Below, piece by piece: positions 6,586 to 10,178 of a stretch of 10,178 nucleotides of DNA; position 1 is the stretch's first letter, and the number at the start of each line of letters is the position of its first letter. Origin of the DNA: CAYSLA01 sp964431685. Lineage in GTDB: Bacteria; Armatimonadota; UBA5829. Location of the stretch: the NCBI GenBank assembly GCA_964431685.1, contig CAYSLA010000122.1, positions 1-10,178 of the forward strand, written 5' to 3'. Position numbers and translations under genes: made by a program. The notes under the pieces are model-generated. The model did not search any database. It worked only from the letters and a program-made list of their open reading frames with translations, and was not told the DNA's origin.

Positions 6586-7611
6586 CTAGAGGCAGTTGGG
6601 GCTGTTGCCGGCAGGCTCAGAGGACTTTCTCAGAATCAGTCGGGCGGAGAAAGTCTTCTGCTGAAGCGGGATCGACGGGTTCTCGATACGGTTCTTGAGA
6701 TACCCCCAGCCGATGGCGCACATTTCCTCGAACGGTGTCTGCATGGTACTCAGGGGGCACTCCAGATACTCCGTGTCGCGAATGCCATCGCAGCCAATGA
6801 GGGCCACGTCGTCGGGCACGCGGATTCCAATATCCAACAGCCCTCTGTATGCTCCAATCGCGGTATCGTCATCGACAAAGACAATTGCGTCCGGAATGCC
6901 GTGGCTTCGCGCGTGCTCCGCGATGCTGCGCCGACCATATTCTCTTCTATCATCACAGACCGCCCTCATCTCAATCACCTGGGTCGCCACGCCGTGCGCT
7001 TTGGCGCAGGCAAAGAACGACTCCACATAGAGATGAATCGGGCCAACCGCCTGCTCGCAGAAGAGACCGATGGTTTTTCTTCCAGTTCGGGAAAGATGGC
7101 GAATAGCATCGGACATAGCTGATGTGGTGTCAATCCTAACGTAGTCCGAATCGGGATCATAGAGTGTTCCCAGGAATACCGTTGGGGCAAACAGTCCATC
7201 GAGTGGAGTCTGCGCATTCCGCGAGACATCCACACAGATGAAACCATCCGCTGGAAAAGAATCGGCCTGTATATGCTTAGCCATCTTTGAATACGGCGCG
7301 TCGTTTAGAGTGAGCACATTGTAGCCATCGTTCGCGAGGAGTCGCTGCAATACACGGAGATAGGCGATTTGAAAGGAGTTCATATCCCCTGCCAGAATAC
7401 CAATGGTGTTTGTGCGCCCGGTAATAAGTGCCTTGGCGATAATATTGCGCCTGTAGCCCAGTTCTGAAGCGACTCGCGTCACCCTCTCCGCAGTAGCCGC
7501 CGAAATGAACTCGTCCTTGCGACCGCTAAGCACTCGCGACACGGTGGACCTCGATACTCCGGACTCCCTAGCTACATCCAGAAGGGTAACGGTACTTGTT
7601 CTTCTAGCCAA
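6586..7611 (-). CDS. LacI-family transcriptional repressor
   Basis: The protein has a DNA-binding head typical of LacI: VTLLDVARESGVSRSTVSRVLSG, an HTH at about residues 8-30 counted from the TTG start, then a hinge helix (NIIAKALITGRTNTIGIL, about 56-73) and a type I periplasmic-binding-protein-like effector domain to residue 341. I choose TTG at 7611 because a strong GGAGGAG lies 6 nt upstream; the GTG at 7632 (348 aa) has no comparable site and lies 5' of that GGAGGAG. It lies directly upstream of, and in the same direction as, the operon, and would sense a sugar-like ligand. Its own promoter and that of the operon share a similar motif just after the -10 box, suggesting repression of both. 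The recognition-helix residues and ligand contacts do not allow a specific inducer to be named. Confidence 0.93.
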   Translation of the reverse strand: MARRTSTVTLLDVARESGVSRSTVSRVLSGRKDEFISAATAERVTRVASELGYRRNIIAKALITGRTNTIGILAGDMNSFQIAYLRVLQRLLANDGYNVLTLNDAPYSKMAKHIQADSFPADGFICVDVSRNAQTPLDGLFAPTVFLGTLYDPDSDYVRIDTTSAMSDAIRHLSRTGRKTIGLFCEQAVGPIHLYVESFFACAKAHGVATQVIEMRAVCDDRREYGRRSIAEHARSHGIPDAIVFVDDDTAIGAYRGLLDIGIRVPDDVALIGCDGIRDTEYLECPLSTMQTPFEEMCAIGWGYLKNRIENPSIPLQQKTFSARLILRKSSEPAGNSPNCL

Positions 7612-7638
7612 TGTCCTCTCCTCCGTCGTCACTTATGT

Positions 7639-7649
7639 CGCAACGATCC
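7639..7649. promoter_or_regulatory. Candidate LacI-family operator in the lacI promoter region
   Basis: CGCAACGATCC here resembles CGCAATCGCTCC at 6505-6516 in the operon promoter (one insertion, one substitution). In both, the motif edge lies 8 bp from the -10 box, with AGCAAT between. The similarity in sequence and position suggests a shared site, though no clean dyad is seen and LacI-family operators normally are symmetric. Confidence 0.35.
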
Positions 7650-7657
7650 AGCAATTA

Positions 7658-7686
7658 ACCCTAGCAGGTAGTTCACAAGTTGTCAA
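7658..7686 (-). promoter_or_regulatory. Probable promoter of the LacI-type gene
   Basis: On the minus strand TTGACA (7686-7681) precedes a 17-bp spacer and TAGGGT (7663-7658). The -35 box is perfect. The -10 box is weak but keeps the T, A and final T. Predicted transcription start near 7651, about 40 nt before the TTG start codon. It overlaps the last codons of the doubtful minus-strand ORF at 7673. Confidence 0.5.
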
Positions 7687-7954
7687 TGCCACCATGCCAC
7701 CGCTGCGTCAGGGGTTCCTGCAGTGGGTAACTGCGTGTCAGATCACATCCCGCATGCCAGGTATCAGACCGGCTGGTTTTGCGCAAATCCGAGTCATTCT
7801 GCAAGGAGCTGGTCGAGTAGACCTCTTCGGAGTAATCCTCAAAGTCGTCCAATTCCATTTCTGTTTCCGGTTCCCACGGCGTGGCATAAGGCGGTTCCTG
7901 ATGATTGGTAGCGGGTCCCCAATGCTTTGGAGAACACAGATGCAAGAGCTTCAC
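7673..7954 (-). CDS. Doubtful small ORF, unrecognised 93-aa product
   Basis: A GTG at 7954 follows GGAGG with 8 nt spacing and opens a 93-codon frame ending in TGA at 7673. The predicted product is hydrophilic and acidic in the middle (EPETEMELDDFEDYSEE, about residues 28-45), with several Trp and His residues and no signal peptide or membrane segment. The frame is open further upstream to a TTG at 8083 (136 aa). I recognise no family. It fills an otherwise long intergenic region and carries the lacI promoter at its end. It could be a small real gene, a gene remnant or chance; the ribosome site is the main support. Confidence 0.27.
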   Translation of the reverse strand: MKLLHLCSPKHWGPATNHQEPPYATPWEPETEMELDDFEDYSEEVYSTSSLQNDSDLRKTSRSDTWHAGCDLTRSYPLQEPLTQRWHGGIDNL

Positions 7955-8039
7955 CGGCGATTTCCTCCAGAAAGCTAGTAGTAGCACTGATTCGACTTTC
8001 GGCTGAGCCAAACGGACTGACTCGCCGAACTCCAAGAAC

Positions 8040-8075
8040 GACGCCTCAATCTCACGGGGCGATTGCGCAGGCGTC
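8040..8075. repeat. Stem-loop with 12 paired bases in the divergent intergenic region
   Basis: GACGCCT (8040-8046) and CAATC (8047-8051) pair with GATTG (8061-8065) and AGGCGTC (8069-8075); a CGC bulge interrupts the second arm and the loop is 9 nt. No T run follows in either direction. Its role is unknown; it could be part of a structured leader or a decayed mobile element. Confidence 0.5.
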
Positions 8076-8238
8076 ACTGCCAATCAGTTTGCGTTCACGC
8101 GTGCCGCGGTTCACCTCGGGGACCATCGCCGCAGCAGGAACTCGGGACGTTTCCAGGCGAGTTCGTGGTTAGCTTTGGATTCGCTATACACAACGTCGGG
8201 CAACTGTTGTTTTCGTCGAAATATGCCGAAATTGGGTA
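8076..8238. other. Intergenic stretch with no supported feature
   Basis: Short frames exist on both strands but none has a convincing ribosome site or recognisable product. It becomes more AT-rich towards the promoter at 8239. I see nothing further in it. Confidence 0.4.
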
Positions 8239-8267
8239 TTGACAGCCGGCAATTTGTGTGGTATAGT
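8239..8267 (+). promoter_or_regulatory. Near-consensus sigma70 promoter of the GntR/LacI-type regulator
   Basis: TTGACA (8239-8244), a 17-bp spacer and TATAGT (8262-8267) match the sigma70 consensus at 11 of 12 positions with ideal spacing. Transcription would start near 8274, just before the 48-bp tandem repeats, leaving a leader of about 184 nt before the regulator's ATG at 8458. So strong a core promoter for a regulator gene suggests that it is normally held down, most simply by a repressor bound to the repeats. Confidence 0.8.
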
Positions 8268-8281
8268 GCATATGTAGTGCT

Positions 8282-8425
8282 GCGATTGTGGCGGATGGTA
8301 CGCCAAGTCATCTGATGACCCGATGACTGGCGATCGTGGGGGATGGTACGCCAAGTCATCTGATGACCTGATGACTGGTGATCGTGGGGGATGGTATGCC
8401 CAGTCCTCTCATGACATGAGGACGA
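8282..8425. repeat. Three tandem copies of a 48-bp unit with internal palindromes
   Basis: Copies lie at 8282-8329, 8330-8377 and 8378-8425. The first two differ at only three positions; the third keeps its first half (GATCGTGGGGGATGGTA) and diverges in the second. Copies 1 and 2 each contain the perfect 13-bp palindrome GTCATCTGATGAC (8307-8319 and 8355-8367). In the third copy a different perfect palindrome, CTCATGACATGAG, appears at 8408-8420. The period of 48 is 16 codons, and the frame of the downstream regulator is open through all copies, but no ATG within them has a ribosome site. Position just after the promoter favours an operator array or structured leader over a coding role. Confidence 0.9.
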
Positions 8426-8457
8426 AGCAACCGCGGCGTCTCCCGGGAAAGCGTTTT

Positions 8458-9534
8458 ATGAGAATAACCAACAAGAAACAACAGATAGAAATGCACCTGC
8501 GAGCTGAACTGCAGCGCGGTCGCTGGGCTGTAGGCGAGCAGTTGCCCGTTGAGGACGAGCTGATTCAGGAGTTGGGAGTCAGCCGGTCCACAATCCGTGA
8601 GGCCCTGAACTCGCTTGTGTCAGAGGGGGTAATCGTTCGCAAGCATGGCATTGGCACCTTTGTTGAGCGGATTCCTGCGTCCAGTATTGTGGTGTGCGCC
8701 TGGTTCGAGAACCTGGTCTCTCCTGCGGGATACTGGTATCGAGACCTGGTTACGGGAATTCGTGGTCTGGTAGAGAGCGAACACTACAGCTTCGACATAA
8801 TCGTAGGCAACGGTCAAGCCATAGATCTTTCTGTGTCTTCCGTAGGCAAATACATTAATGGCCCGGCCTCAAGGGATTTTGTCGGGGCAATAAACATAAT
8901 GCCCAACAGCAACCTCGACGAGCAGTTCTCCAACTTGGGCATACCAGTGGTGAGTATTCAGAACGGGGTTCCAGTGAGCAGGTACTCTGTGGTTCTCGAC
9001 TATGATCATCTGCTGGACATGGCAATTGAGATCACCGAAGATTACGGTTCAAACGATTTCGTTGTCTTGTACACGGACGACCCGTTGGAGGTGCTGGGCG
9101 AGTCGTATTGCACGGAACGCGCTCGCTGGTTCAGAATTCTTGTGGGCGACGACAAATCGCGACTTATACCGGTTCCTTCCATACCGGATGCGTATGATGG
9201 ATTCAAAGAATGGTGGGCAACCAGGCGCTCCGACACCATATTCTTCATGGATGACTCAGTGTACGAGGTGGCATCCAGAGCCATGCTGGAACTCGGAATA
9301 AGAGTTCCTGAAGATCTGAGAGTGATCACGCACGCCAATATCGGCAGGCAGTTCCACAATCCCATTCAGGTAGACAGGGTTGGCTTTGATGTCGGCGACG
9401 TCGTCGCGACCGCCTGGGAGATGCTGTCGAGACTGGTTAGTGGTCAGGCCGTGGACAACGGCACCGTCTATGTTTCCGGCAAGTGTCAGCGGTCCGACTC
9501 TTGGCAGTTGCATTCGCTCACGGTACCAACCTAG
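8458..9534 (+). CDS. Chimeric transcriptional regulator: GntR-type winged helix plus LacI/PBP1-like sensor (AraR-like architecture)
   Basis: A 358-aa protein from the ATG at 8458. Residues 5-71 form a GntR winged helix: KKQQIEMHLRAEL, GRWAVGEQLPVEDELIQELGVSRSTIREALNSLVSEGVIVRKHGIGTFV. Residues about 75-350 follow the plan of LacI-type periplasmic-binding-like effector domains, with IGIPVVS-like (GIPVVSIQNG, 161-170) and near the end MLELGIRVPEDLRVITHANIG (276-296), the 'LGIRVPEDVAVIG.D' hallmark. This architecture is known from the arabinose repressor AraR of Bacillus. The frame extends upstream through the repeats to ATGs at 8323, 8371 and 8416, but those lack ribosome sites and add no domain; GGGAAAG lies 6 nt before 8458, which is modest. 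It is probably self-regulated through the repeats and could control the exported-protein gene 157 nt downstream. The ligand is unknown. Confidence 0.92.
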   Translation: MRITNKKQQIEMHLRAELQRGRWAVGEQLPVEDELIQELGVSRSTIREALNSLVSEGVIVRKHGIGTFVERIPASSIVVCAWFENLVSPAGYWYRDLVTGIRGLVESEHYSFDIIVGNGQAIDLSVSSVGKYINGPASRDFVGAINIMPNSNLDEQFSNLGIPVVSIQNGVPVSRYSVVLDYDHLLDMAIEITEDYGSNDFVVLYTDDPLEVLGESYCTERARWFRILVGDDKSRLIPVPSIPDAYDGFKEWWATRRSDTIFFMDDSVYEVASRAMLELGIRVPEDLRVITHANIGRQFHNPIQVDRVGFDVGDVVATAWEMLSRLVSGQAVDNGTVYVSGKCQRSDSWQLHSLTVPT

Positions 9535-9691
9535 CAGGCTGGTGGCCAGGCGATGCACGGCTGGGGGTCGAAGACCACTGTGCGCTAAACGAATGAGATC
9601 TGAGGTGGTGAGGCATACGTTTTATCAAGTTTCGAGCGGTAAGTAGAGTAGTTCAATCGGCAAGATCTATTAACAAGGAGCAGCAAAGGAA
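9535..9691 (+). promoter_or_regulatory. Intergenic region before the exported-protein gene, with a weak possible promoter
   Basis: TTATCA (9622-9627), a 16-bp spacer and TAGAGT (9644-9649) form a poor sigma70-like match, so the next gene could have its own start or be read from the regulator's promoter. The small inverted repeats CTGG/CCAG near 9539 and GGTC/GACC near 9567 are too short and lack a T tract, so no terminator is claimed. AAGGAG at 9676-9681 serves the next gene. Confidence 0.3.
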
Positions 9692-10178
9692 ATGAAAAAT
9701 GGAGCATTGACATTCGCGCTAGCAGTATTGTGTGCCATCGGAGGACTGAGTCTTACGCCTGTTCAGGCCGCTGATGTCTACAACTGCACTTTCGAGCAGG
9801 GATCCCAGGGATCCGCGTTTACTCTCGGTTATCTGGATGGCCAGGGCGCGCCCGCGTGGACGTATGGTTACTACACGGGGGGGACCTATGAATCAGGGAC
9901 AACCGTATCAAATGCCAGGGCCTATGCGGGTACGCAGTCGGCTTTCGTGGCGGGCTACACGACTGCCCAGTTGGACCTTGGCGCGCGCTATTCGCCAAAG
10001 TGGATCGAGTGGGCGTTCTGTCCTGACTTTGCCGCCGGTGGAGACAATCAGCCTACTTCTCAGTTGAAGATGTTCAACCTGAGGGGTCCAAGGGGCGATA
10101 TGGTCGGCATCTACACCTGGGTGGAGAAGCAGTATGGAAGGCTCATGCTCTCGTCAAGTGCTGGGAACATTGACCTTG
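9692..10178 (+). CDS. Exported protein with N-terminal signal peptide, partial (runs off right edge)
   Basis: An ATG at 9692, 10-11 nt after AAGGAG, opens a frame that stays open to the window end (162 full codons). Residues 1-26 form a classic Sec signal peptide: a lysine at residue 2, a hydrophobic core (ALTFALAVLCAIGGLSL) and cleavage site VQA/A. The mature part starts ADVYNCTFEQGSQGSAFTLGYLDGQG and has many Gly, Tyr, Thr and aromatic residues, no cysteine-rich module and no membrane segment, as in beta-sandwich (jelly-roll or concanavalin-like) surface proteins. WIEWAFCPDF and LRGPRGDMVGIYTW could be strands of such a fold. I do not recognise the family, and the C-terminus, which might carry an anchor or sorting signal, is missing. 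Same strand as the upstream regulator, which may control it. Confidence 0.85.
   Translation, partial: MKNGALTFALAVLCAIGGLSLTPVQAADVYNCTFEQGSQGSAFTLGYLDGQGAPAWTYGYYTGGTYESGTTVSNARAYAGTQSAFVAGYTTAQLDLGARYSPKWIEWAFCPDFAAGGDNQPTSQLKMFNLRGPRGDMVGIYTWVEKQYGRLMLSSSAGNIDL

Noticed and set aside
7612..7632. GTG at 7632 as start of the LacI-type gene
   Set aside because: The strong GGAGGAG lies downstream of it and points to the TTG at 7611; the seven extra residues precede the known DNA-binding domain.
8271..8277. ATG-TAG start-stop mini ORF at the GntR promoter
   Set aside because: It lies at or just upstream of the predicted transcription start, so it is probably not in the transcript intact.
8282..8425. 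CRISPR array
   Set aside because: The units are directly abutting 48-bp tandem copies with no unique spacers, and no cas gene is present.
1..10178. tRNA, rRNA, insertion sequence or integrase
   Set aside because: No cloverleaf, rRNA segment, transposase-like product or matching terminal inverted repeats was found on reading both strands.

Overview
The window looks like a scaffold from an uncultured or draft bacterial genome. It has a run of exactly 100 N (4101-4200), moderately high GC, Shine-Dalgarno-led genes, sigma70-type promoters, and carbohydrate/quaternary-amine catabolic families typical of accessory regions in Planctomycetota, Lentisphaerota, Armatimonadota and similar phyla. The phylum is inferred from gene content only; no marker gene is present.

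Left part (1-7611), all on the minus strand. Reading 5' to 3' (right to left), a LacI-type repressor gene (6586-7611) is followed by a promoter with a TTGACA -35 box and a five-gene run: an unassigned 708-aa helical-toroid (six-hairpin glycosidase-like) protein, an MttB-superfamily methyltransferase whose N-terminus falls in the N gap, a class III PLP aminotransferase of the glutamate-1-semialdehyde aminomutase type, a Gfo/Idh/MocA oxidoreductase, and the first 78 codons of a sialidase/BNR-like protein running off the left edge. Gaps between these genes are 21-98 nt and most genes have a good Shine-Dalgarno, so one transcript is likely. The promoter of the operon and that of lacI share a similar motif beginning at the same distance after the -10 box, which suggests one repressor site in both. 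My reading is a repressor-controlled catabolic operon for a glycoside or sugar derivative, possibly one carrying a methylated amine. The substrate is not visible in the sequence.

Middle (7612-8457). This is a long divergent regulatory region. It holds the lacI promoter, a doubtful short minus-strand ORF, a 12-bp stem-loop, a near-consensus sigma70 promoter pointing right (TTGACA, 17 bp, TATAGT), and immediately after it two and a half to three tandem copies of a 48-bp unit containing perfect 13-bp palindromes.

Right part (8458-10178), plus strand. A chimeric regulator (GntR-type winged helix fused to a LacI/PBP1-like sensor domain) is followed after 157 nt by the start of a signal-peptide-bearing exported protein that runs off the right edge. 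Two different sensors with periplasmic-binding-protein folds therefore sit back to back.

Two further elements stand out: a perfect 34-bp palindrome with a neighbouring half-copy between the methyltransferase and aminotransferase genes, and a 45-bp GC-rich palindrome lying inside codons 10-25 of the 708-aa gene.
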